Source: Flavobacterium terrisoli
GTDB taxonomy: Bacteria > Bacteroidota > Bacteroidia > Flavobacteriales > Flavobacteriaceae
NCBI RefSeq assembly: GCF_030167905.1
Contig: NZ_JARGNA010000006.1
Span: 1 to 64,000 of the forward strand
Direction: 5' to 3'
Length of the DNA stretch: 64,000 bases
The first letter of the stretch is position 1. Every line of letters starts with the position of its first letter. Shown piece after piece: positions 52,017 to 60,554 of the stretch. The notes beneath the pieces were generated by a model. It searched no databases. It was not told the origin of the DNA and saw only the letters and a program-made list of their open reading frames with translations. Both the position numbers and the translations under genes were made by a program.

Positions 52017-52616
52017 CCAAACGTAGAGTAATCCTATTTGTGGTAAGACGCCACAAAGAAATCCAATCAGCAATTCCTTATTGTTATGCGCTTTCATCTC
52101 TAATCGCGAGGACGCAACCAATCCATTTAAAACAATAAGAAAGGCAACCAAATTAATGGTGTTTTCTTGGTTTTTCAGGCTTAAGCCAATGATAAAAACG
52201 GTCAAAGCACTGATGCCAATCATGTGAATGCTGGCTTTGGTTTTGGCATACAATAATAGAAAGGCGAGAATAGCGCTGATGATTCCGCCGAGAAAGAAAA
52301 AATATAACGGCGGAAAACGGTCAATCGTAATGCTTTTTTGGACTAAAATGGAAAGCAACGCAATATGCAGCAGCAAAGGGATTTTTCGATGTCCAAGTTC
52401 TGAAAGCATAATGGTATCGATTTTTCCAAAAGTTCTCAGCAGATAGAAAAAAGCAATCGGCAACAAAAAAGTGATGATGATTATTTGAACAAACAGGATC
52501 AAATATTGGGCTAAGGTAAAATAGCGTGCCTCAAGCAACACATAAGACATGGTTCCTAATAACGGAATGAAAATAGGATGGAAGGCGTACGAAAAAAAGG
52601 GAAGGAATTTTTTCAA
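52011..52616 (-). CDS. Integral membrane protein of unknown function
   Basis: This is a 201-residue protein with about six transmembrane helices and few charged residues. Between helices two and three it has a conserved-looking cytoplasmic loop (SELGHRKIPLLL). It begins at ATG 52616, 12 bp after rpoN, and is probably co-transcribed with it. I do not recognise a family with confidence. Confidence 0.75.
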   Translation of the reverse strand: MKKFLPFFSYAFHPIFIPLLGTMSYVLLEARYFTLAQYLILFVQIIIITFLLPIAFFYLLRTFGKIDTIMLSELGHRKIPLLLHIALLSILVQKSITIDRFPPLYFFFLGGIISAILAFLLLYAKTKASIHMIGISALTVFIIGLSLKNQENTINLVAFLIVLNGLVASSRLEMKAHNNKELLIGFLCGVLPQIGLLYVWL

Positions 52617-52628
52617 GATGATTTGGTT

Positions 52629-54095
52629 TTAAATCTTCTTCCTCATTCTTGCCACAGGAATATCCAATAACTCTCTATATTTTGCAATAGTTCTTCGGGC
52701 AATCGGATAGCCTTTTTCTTTGAGAATATCGGCCAATTGATCATCCGGAAGTGGTTTTGATTTGTCTTCGTCTTCGATAACGTTTTTCAGGATTTTTTTG
52801 ATTTCGAGCGTAGAAACATCTTCACCCTGATCGTTTTTCATCGCTTCCGAGAAGAATTCCTTAATCAGTTTGGTACCATAAGGCGTATCGACATATTTAC
52901 TGTTGGCCACACGCGAAACCGTAGAAATATCCAACCCAACCATGTCTGCGATGTCTTTTAGAATCATCGGTTTCAGCTTGGTTTCTTCGCCGTCCAAAAA
53001 GTATTCCTGCTGGAAATGCATAATCGCATTCATCGTTACAAAAAGGGTTTCCTGGCGTTGGCGGATTGCATCGATAAACCATTTCGCCGAATCCAGTTTT
53101 TGCTTGATAAACTGCACCGCATCTTTTTGTGAATGCGATTTGTCACGCGAATCTTTATAGGTCTGTAACATTTCCTGATAATCTTTGGAAACGTGTAAGG
53201 TTGGTGCATTTCTGCCGTTTAAGGTCAGTTCCAGTTCTCCATCAACAATTCGGATGGCAAAATCGGGAACGATTTGTTCTACCACACGACTGGTGCTGTC
53301 GAAAGAACCACCCGGTTTTGGATTTAGTTTTTCAATTTCTTCAATCGCTTTTTTCAATCGCTCTTGCGAAATCTCATATTTCTGCAATAACTTTTCGTAG
53401 TGCTTTTTGGTAAAGGCATCAAATTGGTTTTCGAGGATATCAATCGCCAAGTCAACATATTCCGTGGGTGTTTTGTGTTTCAACTGCAACAACAGACATT
53501 CCTGTAAGTCGCGTGCTCCAACCCCTGAAGGTTCCAATTCGTGTATGATATGAAGTATTTTCTCAACGACTTTTTCATCGGTATAAATCCCTTGGGTAAA
53601 TGCCATGTCATCGACCATATCGGGAATGCTTCTACGCAGATAACCATCGTCATCAATACTTCCAACGAGGAATTCCGCAATTTCGCGTTGCTCATCCGTT
53701 AGTATAAAAGTATTCAGCTGATTGATCAAATCCTGATGAAAACTCACCGGTGCCGCAAACGGCATTTCGCGGTCATCGTCGTCATCGCTGTAATTGTTGG
53801 ATTGTAATTTATATTCTGGCGTTTCGTCGTCGCTTAAATATTCGTCAATGTTGATTTCGTCTGCTCCAATGCTGTCATTGTCTTCATATTCATCATAATC
53901 ATCATTGTTGTCAAACTCATCTTTCTCATACAATTCCTCTTCGTCCTTACCACTTTCCAAAGCCGGGTTTTCGACCAATTCCTCTTTCAGCCTTTGTTCA
54001 AAAGCTTGCGTAGGCAATTGAATTAACTTCATCAGCTGGATTTGCTGTGGAGATAATTTTTGTGATAATTTTAGATTTAGGAACTGCTTTAACAT
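52629..54095 (-). CDS. rpoN: RNA polymerase sigma-54 factor
   Basis: This is a 488-residue sigma factor that reads -24/-12 promoters and needs AAA+ activators. Region I is Gln/Leu-rich (LSQKLSPQQIQLMKLIQLPT), region II is strongly acidic (about 50-115), the helix-turn-helix is DIADMVGLDISTVSRVANSK, and the RpoN box is ARRTIAKYRE at about residues 466-475. All functional regions are present. No activator gene is encoded in this window. It is immediately preceded by an octad array. Confidence 0.97.
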   Translation of the reverse strand: MLKQFLNLKLSQKLSPQQIQLMKLIQLPTQAFEQRLKEELVENPALESGKDEEELYEKDEFDNNDDYDEYEDNDSIGADEINIDEYLSDDETPEYKLQSNNYSDDDDDREMPFAAPVSFHQDLINQLNTFILTDEQREIAEFLVGSIDDDGYLRRSIPDMVDDMAFTQGIYTDEKVVEKILHIIHELEPSGVGARDLQECLLLQLKHKTPTEYVDLAIDILENQFDAFTKKHYEKLLQKYEISQERLKKAIEEIEKLNPKPGGSFDSTSRVVEQIVPDFAIRIVDGELELTLNGRNAPTLHVSKDYQEMLQTYKDSRDKSHSQKDAVQFIKQKLDSAKWFIDAIRQRQETLFVTMNAIMHFQQEYFLDGEETKLKPMILKDIADMVGLDISTVSRVANSKYVDTPYGTKLIKEFFSEAMKNDQGEDVSTLEIKKILKNVIEDEDKSKPLPDDQLADILKEKGYPIARRTIAKYRELLDIPVARMRKKI

Positions 54096-54101
54096 TTTTA
54101 T

Positions 54102-54133
54102 GGTTATTTGGTTATTCGGTTATTTGGTTATTC
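54102..54133 (-). repeat. Octad-periodic array upstream of rpoN
   Basis: Four 8-bp units GGTTATTT/GGTTATTC alternate on the plus strand, giving a perfect 16-bp tandem duplication (54102-54117 and 54118-54133). It ends 6 nt before the rpoN start. Confidence 0.85.
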
Positions 54134-54168
54134 GAATGGACAAATTACCAAATCCACAAATTAACTTT

Positions 54169-55614
54169 TTAAAACTCTGCATTTTGTGGTGTTCTCGGGA
54201 AAGGAATTACGTCTCTGATGTTGGTCATTCCGGTTACAAAAAGCACCAGTCTTTCAAATCCTAATCCGAAACCTGAGTGTACTGCCGAACCAAATCGACG
54301 TGTATCCAAGTACCACCATAATTCTTCTTCGTCAATGCCAATGGCTTTCATTTTTTCTACCAAGACATCATAACGCTCTTCTCTTTGCGAACCACCAACG
54401 ATTTCACCAATTCCGGGGAATAAAATGTCCATCGCACGAACGGTTTCTTTTCCAGGTTCCGTGTTGTCATTCAAACGCATGTAGAACGCTTTGATTTTGG
54501 CTGGGTAATCAAATAAGATTACCGGACATTTAAAGTGCTTTTCCACCAAGAAACGTTCGTGCTCCGATTGTAAATCAGCACCCCATTCTTCGATTAAATA
54601 TTGGAATTTCTTCTTTTTATTTGGTGTAGAATCCCTTAAAATATCAATCGCTTCAGTATAGGAAACACGTTTGAAATCATTGTTCAACACGAAATTTAAT
54701 TTTTCTAACAAAGCCATTTCGCTTCTTTCGGCCTGTGGTTTTTGTTTTTCTTCGTCAATCAATCTTCCTTCTAGGAATTTCAAATCATCGCCACATCTTT
54801 CAACCGCATAGTTGATGACAAATTTGATGAAATCTTCAGCCAAATCCATGTTGTCAATCAAATCATTGAACGCTACTTCAGGTTCAATCATCCAGAATTC
54901 AGCCAAGTGACGTGAAGTGTTTGAGTTTTCCGCACGGAATGTTGGTCCGAAAGTATAAATCTGACCCAAAGCCATCGCAAAAGTTTCACCTTCCAATTGT
55001 CCGGAAACCGTTAAGTTGGTTTGCTTGCCAAAGAAATCTTTTTTGTAATCGATTTGTCCGTCTTCTGTTATTGGCAAACTGTCCAAAGGCAACGAAGTCA
55101 CCTGGAACATTTCACCTGCGCCTTCGGCATCGGCACCCGTAATTACCGGCGTGTTTACATAAACAAAACCTCTGTCCTGAAAATAAGTATGCACCGCATG
55201 CGCCAATACTGAACGCACACGCATAATCGCTCCGAACGCATTGGTTCTAACTCTCAAATGCGCATTTTCTCTCAGGAATTCCAAGGAATGTTTCTTAGGC
55301 TGCATTGGGAATTTCTCCGCATCACAATCACCAAGGATTTCCAATTGGGCTACCTGAATTTCATATTTCTGTCCGGCGCCCTGACTCTCAACAAGTTTTC
55401 CTGTCAAAGCCACAGCCGTTCCGGTGTTGATTCTTTTCAAAGTGTCTTCCGGTGTGTTTTCAAAATCGACTACACACTGTAAGTTATTGATAGTTGAACC
55501 GTCGTTCAACGCGATAAATTGATTGTTTCTAAAAGTTCTTACCCAACCTTTTACGGTTACTTCATAGTTCGTTTTCTCGCTGCTTAGTAAGTCTTTAACT
55601 TTTGAATGTTTCAT
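54169..55614 (-). CDS. asnS: Asparagine-tRNA ligase
   Basis: This is a 481-residue class IIb synthetase charging tRNA-Asn. N-terminal OB fold ([20 protein letters not shown]), motif 2 [21 protein letters not shown] (key parts [12 protein letters not shown] and EFWMIEPE), motif 3 [13 protein letters not shown]. The residue pattern in motif 2 (AEFW) distinguishes it from aspartate synthetase. A TATATTTG box at 55675-55668 is a candidate -7 element. Confidence 0.96.
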   Translation of the reverse strand: MKHSKVKDLLSSEKTNYEVTVKGWVRTFRNNQFIALNDGSTINNLQCVVDFENTPEDTLKRINTGTAVALTGKLVESQGAGQKYEIQVAQLEILGDCDAEKFPMQPKKHSLEFLRENAHLRVRTNAFGAIMRVRSVLAHAVHTYFQDRGFVYVNTPVITGADAEGAGEMFQVTSLPLDSLPITEDGQIDYKKDFFGKQTNLTVSGQLEGETFAMALGQIYTFGPTFRAENSNTSRHLAEFWMIEPEVAFNDLIDNMDLAEDFIKFVINYAVERCGDDLKFLEGRLIDEEKQKPQAERSEMALLEKLNFVLNNDFKRVSYTEAIDILRDSTPNKKKKFQYLIEEWGADLQSEHERFLVEKHFKCPVILFDYPAKIKAFYMRLNDNTEPGKETVRAMDILFPGIGEIVGGSQREERYDVLVEKMKAIGIDEEELWWYLDTRRFGSAVHSGFGLGFERLVLFVTGMTNIRDVIPFPRTPQNAEF

Positions 55615-55667
55615 TTTAAATTCTGTGATTTTAGCTATTAAATATCAGATTGTATATAATCTAAACG

Positions 55668-55675
55668 CAAATATA
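55668..55675 (-). promoter_or_regulatory. Possible -7 box of asnS
   Basis: TATATTTG on the minus strand, 54 bp before the asnS start and just past the upstream gene's end. No -33 match, so support is limited. Confidence 0.4.
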
Positions 55676-55677
55676 AA

Positions 55678-58098
55678 TTATTTATTGTTTTTTTCTAACT
55701 CATCTATCTCTTCATCGGTATGTTCCAGGATATCAATAGTTGGTTCCGGTAATTCCTGTTGGTTGGCCAAAGTTTTGTTCAGCGTCAATACCAATGATGG
55801 AAGCAAAACCAAATTCGACAACATCCCGAAGAACAAGGTCAGTGCCACCAAGCCACCAAGCGCTATAGTTCCGCCAAAACTCGACAACATAAATACCGAG
55901 AATCCAAAGAACAAAACAATGGAAGTATAGAACATACTCGTTCCGGCATCGTCAAAAGTGGCATAAACGGATTTTTTGATTCTCCATTCGTTTCGCGACA
56001 ATTCTAATCGGTATTGTGCTAAGAATCTCAAAGTGTCATCAACTGACATTCCGAAAGCAATTCCGAATACCAAAAGCGTTGATGGTTTTAAAGGAATGCC
56101 AAGGAATCCCATCAAACCGGCTGTCATCAACAATGGCAACAAATTCGGGATAATCGAAACCAAAACCATTTTGAACGAACGGAACATGATCGCTACCAAT
56201 CCGCCGGTCAGGAAGAAAGCAAACAACAAGGACGAAAGCAGGTTGTCCAACAAATATTTCGTTCCTTTTTGGAATACCGAAGGCTTTCCGGTGATGATGA
56301 CTTCGTATCGCGGTTCAGGGAAAATTTTGCTGACTTTGTTGCGAATGTGGGCTTCGATGGCTTCCATTCTTTCGCCGTTTTCATCTTTGATAAAAGTGGT
56401 GATTCTGGCATAACGGCCATCCGAAGAAATATAACTTTTCAGCTGATTGTCTTTGGATTTCTTTAGTGAGTTTTTGATATAAGGCAATAAGAATGCTTCT
56501 TCATTGGGTGAAGGCAAAGCATAAAAATCGGGATTACCGTTATAGTAAGCCTGATTAAAACTTTTGGCAATATTGACAATCGATAACGGTTTTGAAAGCT
56601 CAGGAATATCGGTAATGGTTTGTTCCAAATCTTCCATTCTTCTCAGATTGGTCAATTTCATCACGCCGTTTTTCTTTTTGGTATCAATCATGATTTCCAA
56701 AGGCATCACACCGTCAAATTCTTTTTCGAAGAAACGAATGTCATCATAAAAAGCGGTGTTTTTAGGCATGTCTTCGATAATACTTCCCGAAACCTTAATC
56801 TTGCCAATACCGATGATTCCGAAAACCAACAAGCAAATGGCCGTGATATAAACACCAAGGCGATTGTATTTTACCGTTCGCACAATCCATCTCAGGAAAG
56901 ATGTCAGTGATTCGCGTTCCAAATGACCCAAATGTCTCGGGATTGGTGATGGGATATAACTGAAGAAAATAGGAATCAGCAACAAACTCAACAGGTAAAT
57001 GGCTAAAATGTTAATCGTTGTTACTACGCCAAATTCTCTTAGCAAAACGTTATTCGTCGCAATAAACGTAGCAAAACCAACCGCTGTCGTGATGTTGGTC
57101 ATCAAAGTCGCTGTTCCGGTTTTGGTGATTACGCGTTGCAGTGCTTTGGCTTTGTTCGAATGTTTGTGGTATTCCTGATGGTATTTGTTAATAAAGAAAA
57201 TACAATTCGGAATCCCGATTACGATAACCAAAGTTGGTACCAATGCCGTCAAAACCGTGATTTCGTAACCCAAAGCGCCCATAATTCCGAACGACCACAT
57301 CACGCCAATGATCACCACAATCAGGGAAATCAATGTTGCGCGGAACGAACGGAAAAAATAGAAGAATATCAGTGAGGTAATCAATAAAGCGGCACCGATA
57401 AACAAACCGATTTCATCAATAATGGTTTTGGCATTCAGTGTTCGGATATAAGGCATGCCCGAAGTATGTAAGTCTATATTTGTTGCTTTTTTAAACTTGT
57501 CAATCGCCGGAATCAAATCGTTTAAGACATAATCCTTTCTGGCTTTGGTATTGACAATTTTTTTGTCCAAATAAATCGCAGAGCGAATCGCGCCGGTTTT
57601 TTTGTTGAACAACAAGCCTTCGTAAAAAGGCAGTTTGGTGAATAATTCGGTTTGGATTTGTTTTAGGTATTTTTCATCCTGAACTTTACTTTCGTCCACC
57701 AAAGGCTTGAGTTCGAAAGTCTCGAGTGAATCATTTTTCACCAGTTTTTGCAAATTATCTATCGAAACCACCAAGCTCACTTGTTTGTGTGACTTGATTT
57801 CATTCATTAATTCGCTCCAGGCTTTGTAAACTTTCGGGGTAAATAATTTTTGGTCTTTGGTCGCAATGACAATCAGATTGCCTTCTTCGCCAAAATGGGA
57901 CAGGAATTTATTATAGTCGACATTGACCTTGTCATCGGCCGGAATTAAGTTGGCTTCAGTCTGGGTAAACCTGATGTTTTTCCATTGAGTGCCTAACAGA
58001 ATTGTAATCAGGACAATCCCAATTAAAATGGTGATTCTGTTCCTCAATATAATTCGGGCTATTAATTCCCAAAAACCAATACCTAACAACTTTTTCAT
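55678..58098 (-). CDS. MMPL/RND-superfamily transporter
   Basis: This is an 806-residue transporter with two six-helix halves separated by large extracytoplasmic loops. The first half contains the sterol-sensing-like block LTALVPTLVIVIGIPNCIFF, and the second has FGIAFGMSVDDTLRFLAQYR with the conserved aspartates. It is a single-polypeptide exporter of the MMPL/HpnN type and not a tripartite drug pump. Cargo might be a lipid or hopanoid, but nothing nearby tests this. ATG at 58098 was preferred over a TTG at 58119. Confidence 0.88.
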   Translation of the reverse strand: MKKLLGIGFWELIARIILRNRITILIGIVLITILLGTQWKNIRFTQTEANLIPADDKVNVDYNKFLSHFGEEGNLIVIATKDQKLFTPKVYKAWSELMNEIKSHKQVSLVVSIDNLQKLVKNDSLETFELKPLVDESKVQDEKYLKQIQTELFTKLPFYEGLLFNKKTGAIRSAIYLDKKIVNTKARKDYVLNDLIPAIDKFKKATNIDLHTSGMPYIRTLNAKTIIDEIGLFIGAALLITSLIFFYFFRSFRATLISLIVVIIGVMWSFGIMGALGYEITVLTALVPTLVIVIGIPNCIFFINKYHQEYHKHSNKAKALQRVITKTGTATLMTNITTAVGFATFIATNNVLLREFGVVTTINILAIYLLSLLLIPIFFSYIPSPIPRHLGHLERESLTSFLRWIVRTVKYNRLGVYITAICLLVFGIIGIGKIKVSGSIIEDMPKNTAFYDDIRFFEKEFDGVMPLEIMIDTKKKNGVMKLTNLRRMEDLEQTITDIPELSKPLSIVNIAKSFNQAYYNGNPDFYALPSPNEEAFLLPYIKNSLKKSKDNQLKSYISSDGRYARITTFIKDENGERMEAIEAHIRNKVSKIFPEPRYEVIITGKPSVFQKGTKYLLDNLLSSLLFAFFLTGGLVAIMFRSFKMVLVSIIPNLLPLLMTAGLMGFLGIPLKPSTLLVFGIAFGMSVDDTLRFLAQYRLELSRNEWRIKKSVYATFDDAGTSMFYTSIVLFFGFSVFMLSSFGGTIALGGLVALTLFFGMLSNLVLLPSLVLTLNKTLANQQELPEPTIDILEHTDEEIDELEKNNK

Positions 58099-58282
58099 AA
58101 AACCTAAAATGGGTTGCAAAGGTAATCAAAACCTTAAAAATTTCAGGCCGATTTACACAAAGATTTGCTTAATTTAACAACGATTTCCGAATGAAATTTA
58201 AATAATTGTTAATAGCTGAAAAAAACCAAAAAAAATACGTTGCTTTTTAGCATCTTTGTAAGCAGAAGCACAACTTAACCGA

Positions 58283-60553
58283 ATGAGAAATTTAAAAAAC
58301 ACTTTATTCTATTTGGTCATAACAGGCGGTTTTGGCTACCTGATGTACTGGATAATCGAACAGGGGAAATTGTTGGAAGTAGGCCGAAAAATTGTATCAC
58401 CTTCATCGACCGACAGTGAATGGATTCAGTTTTTATCTTCTTTATTTCACAATCTTAAACATCCGTTAGCCTTACTGCTTTTTCAAATCATTGCCATTGT
58501 TTTGGTGGCGCGTATTTTTGGCTGGATTTTCAGAAAGATTGGCCAACCTTCTGTAATTGGTGAAATCATTGCAGGTATTGTCCTCGGGCCATCATTGTTT
58601 GGGCTTTATTTTCCCGATATGAAAGAAGCGTTGTTCCCGGTAGAATCACTTGGAAATCTCCAAATGCTCAGTCAGGTCGGATTGATTCTCTTTATGTTTG
58701 TCATCGGAATGGAATTGGATTTGAAAGTGCTGAAGAACAAAGCCAATGACGCCGTCGTAATCAGCCATGCGAGTATTGTGATTCCGTTTGCTTTAGGGAT
58801 TGGATTGTCTTATTTTATATACCATCAATTTGCTCCGGCCGGAGTGGAATTTTTGGCCTTTAGTTTGTTTATGGGAATTGCGATGAGTATCACAGCATTT
58901 CCGGTTTTGGCTAGAATTGTGCAGGAACGAGGCATTCACAAAACCCGATTGGGAACCATTGTAATTACTTGTGCCGCAGCCGATGATATCACCGCCTGGT
59001 GTATTTTGGCAGTTGTTATTGCCATTGTAAAAGCAGGAAGTTTTGTGAGTTCTCTTTACGTAATCGGATTGGCGGTTCTCTATGTTTTGGCCATGCTTTT
59101 TGTGGTCAAACCGTTCTTAAAACGCGTCGGAGATTTGTATGCCAAAAAAGATAATATCAAAAAATCAGTAGTCGCTATTTTTCTACTAACCTTGATTGTT
59201 TCGGCTTATATTACCGAAATTATAGGGATTCATGCTTTATTTGGCGCTTTTATGATGGGTGCGATTATGCCGGATATTTCCAAATTCAGAAATGTTTTTA
59301 TTGAAAAAGTAGAAGATCTTGCAGTCATTTTGCTTTTACCATTGTTCTTTGTTTTCACCGGTTTGCGTACTGAAATTGGCTTAATCAATGAGCCTTATTT
59401 GTGGAAAGTTACCGGTTGTATTATTGCTGTTGCCGTAGTAGGGAAGTTTTTAGGAAGTGCATTGGCCGCTAGATTTGTGGGTCAGACTTGGCGAGACAGT
59501 TTGACTATCGGAGCATTGATGAATACCCGCGGATTGATGGAATTGGTCGTGTTGAATATCGGATACGAATTGGGTGTGCTGTCGCCAAAAGTATTTACGA
59601 TGATGGTGATTATGGCCTTGGTGACTACGTTTATGACCGGTCCGGCATTGGATATCATCAATTATATTTTTAAAACAAAAGACATCATCATTCCATCCGA
59701 AGTAAAGAAAAATTCGAAGTTCAAAATCTTGATTTCTTTTGGGAATAATGAAAAAGGAAAATCACTTTTGCGCTTGGCGAATAGTTTGGTCAAAGGACAA
59801 CCGGAAGCCTCAAACGTTACCGCAATGCATTTGACAATGAGTGACGAGATGCATGCTTTTAATATTGAAGAATACGAAAAAGAAACCTTTGAACCGATAG
59901 TAAAAGAATCCAAAAAGCTGAATCAGGAAATTACTAAGATTTTCAAAGCTACCGGAGATATTGAAACCGATATTGCGGATGTGGCTTTTGAAGGAAAATA
60001 TGATTTGGTTTTGGTAGGTTTAGGAAAATCGATATTTGAAGGAACCATTTTAGGTAAGGTATTAGGTTTCACTTCCCGAATCATCAATCCGGACAGGTTA
60101 TTGGACAAATTCAAAGGGAAAGAAGGTTTGTTTGAAAACTCACCTTTTGACGAAAGAACCCGACTGATTATTTCTAAAACCAAAACACCGCTTGGGATTT
60201 TAATCGATAAGGATTTACAACAGGTAAGCAAAGTCTTTGTCGGAATGTATAGCGTTGGTGATGTTTTCTTAGTGGATTACGCCCAAAAATTAATGCAGAA
60301 TAACAATGCGAAAGTGACCATTTTAGATAATAATGATCATACCAAAAACAATTTCCTTATCCAGAATTCTTTAGCCGCTTTGGAACAAAAACACGCTGAT
60401 AAGTTTGAGGTTTTCCAGCCGAATCAAATCACTAAGCCATTTTTATCCGATCAGGATTTATTGATTTTCAGTTTGGAAACCTGGAAAAAGTTGGTAGATG
60501 ATGAAGTTTCCTGGTTACAGGATATTCCTTCGGTGCTGATTATTAAGCCGTAA
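58283..60553 (+). CDS. Cation/proton antiporter (CPA2 family) with C-terminal Usp-like domain
   Basis: This is a 756-residue protein. The N-terminal ~470 residues form a KefB/NapA-type exchanger with about 13 transmembrane helices. The family sequence GQPSVIGEIIAGIVLGPSLF and the ion-binding-region CAAADDITAWCIL with adjacent aspartates are present. The C-terminal ~270 residues are cytosolic and resemble universal-stress-protein folds (FKILISFGNNEKGKSLLRLA, YDLVLVGLGKSIFEGTILG). Role in Na+/H+ or K+/H+ homeostasis is inferred. Confidence 0.92.
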   Translation: MRNLKNTLFYLVITGGFGYLMYWIIEQGKLLEVGRKIVSPSSTDSEWIQFLSSLFHNLKHPLALLLFQIIAIVLVARIFGWIFRKIGQPSVIGEIIAGIVLGPSLFGLYFPDMKEALFPVESLGNLQMLSQVGLILFMFVIGMELDLKVLKNKANDAVVISHASIVIPFALGIGLSYFIYHQFAPAGVEFLAFSLFMGIAMSITAFPVLARIVQERGIHKTRLGTIVITCAAADDITAWCILAVVIAIVKAGSFVSSLYVIGLAVLYVLAMLFVVKPFLKRVGDLYAKKDNIKKSVVAIFLLTLIVSAYITEIIGIHALFGAFMMGAIMPDISKFRNVFIEKVEDLAVILLLPLFFVFTGLRTEIGLINEPYLWKVTGCIIAVAVVGKFLGSALAARFVGQTWRDSLTIGALMNTRGLMELVVLNIGYELGVLSPKVFTMMVIMALVTTFMTGPALDIINYIFKTKDIIIPSEVKKNSKFKILISFGNNEKGKSLLRLANSLVKGQPEASNVTAMHLTMSDEMHAFNIEEYEKETFEPIVKESKKLNQEITKIFKATGDIETDIADVAFEGKYDLVLVGLGKSIFEGTILGKVLGFTSRIINPDRLLDKFKGKEGLFENSPFDERTRLIISKTKTPLGILIDKDLQQVSKVFVGMYSVGDVFLVDYAQKLMQNNNAKVTILDNNDHTKNNFLIQNSLAALEQKHADKFEVFQPNQITKPFLSDQDLLIFSLETWKKLVDDEVSWLQDIPSVLIIKP

Positions 60554-60554
60554 T

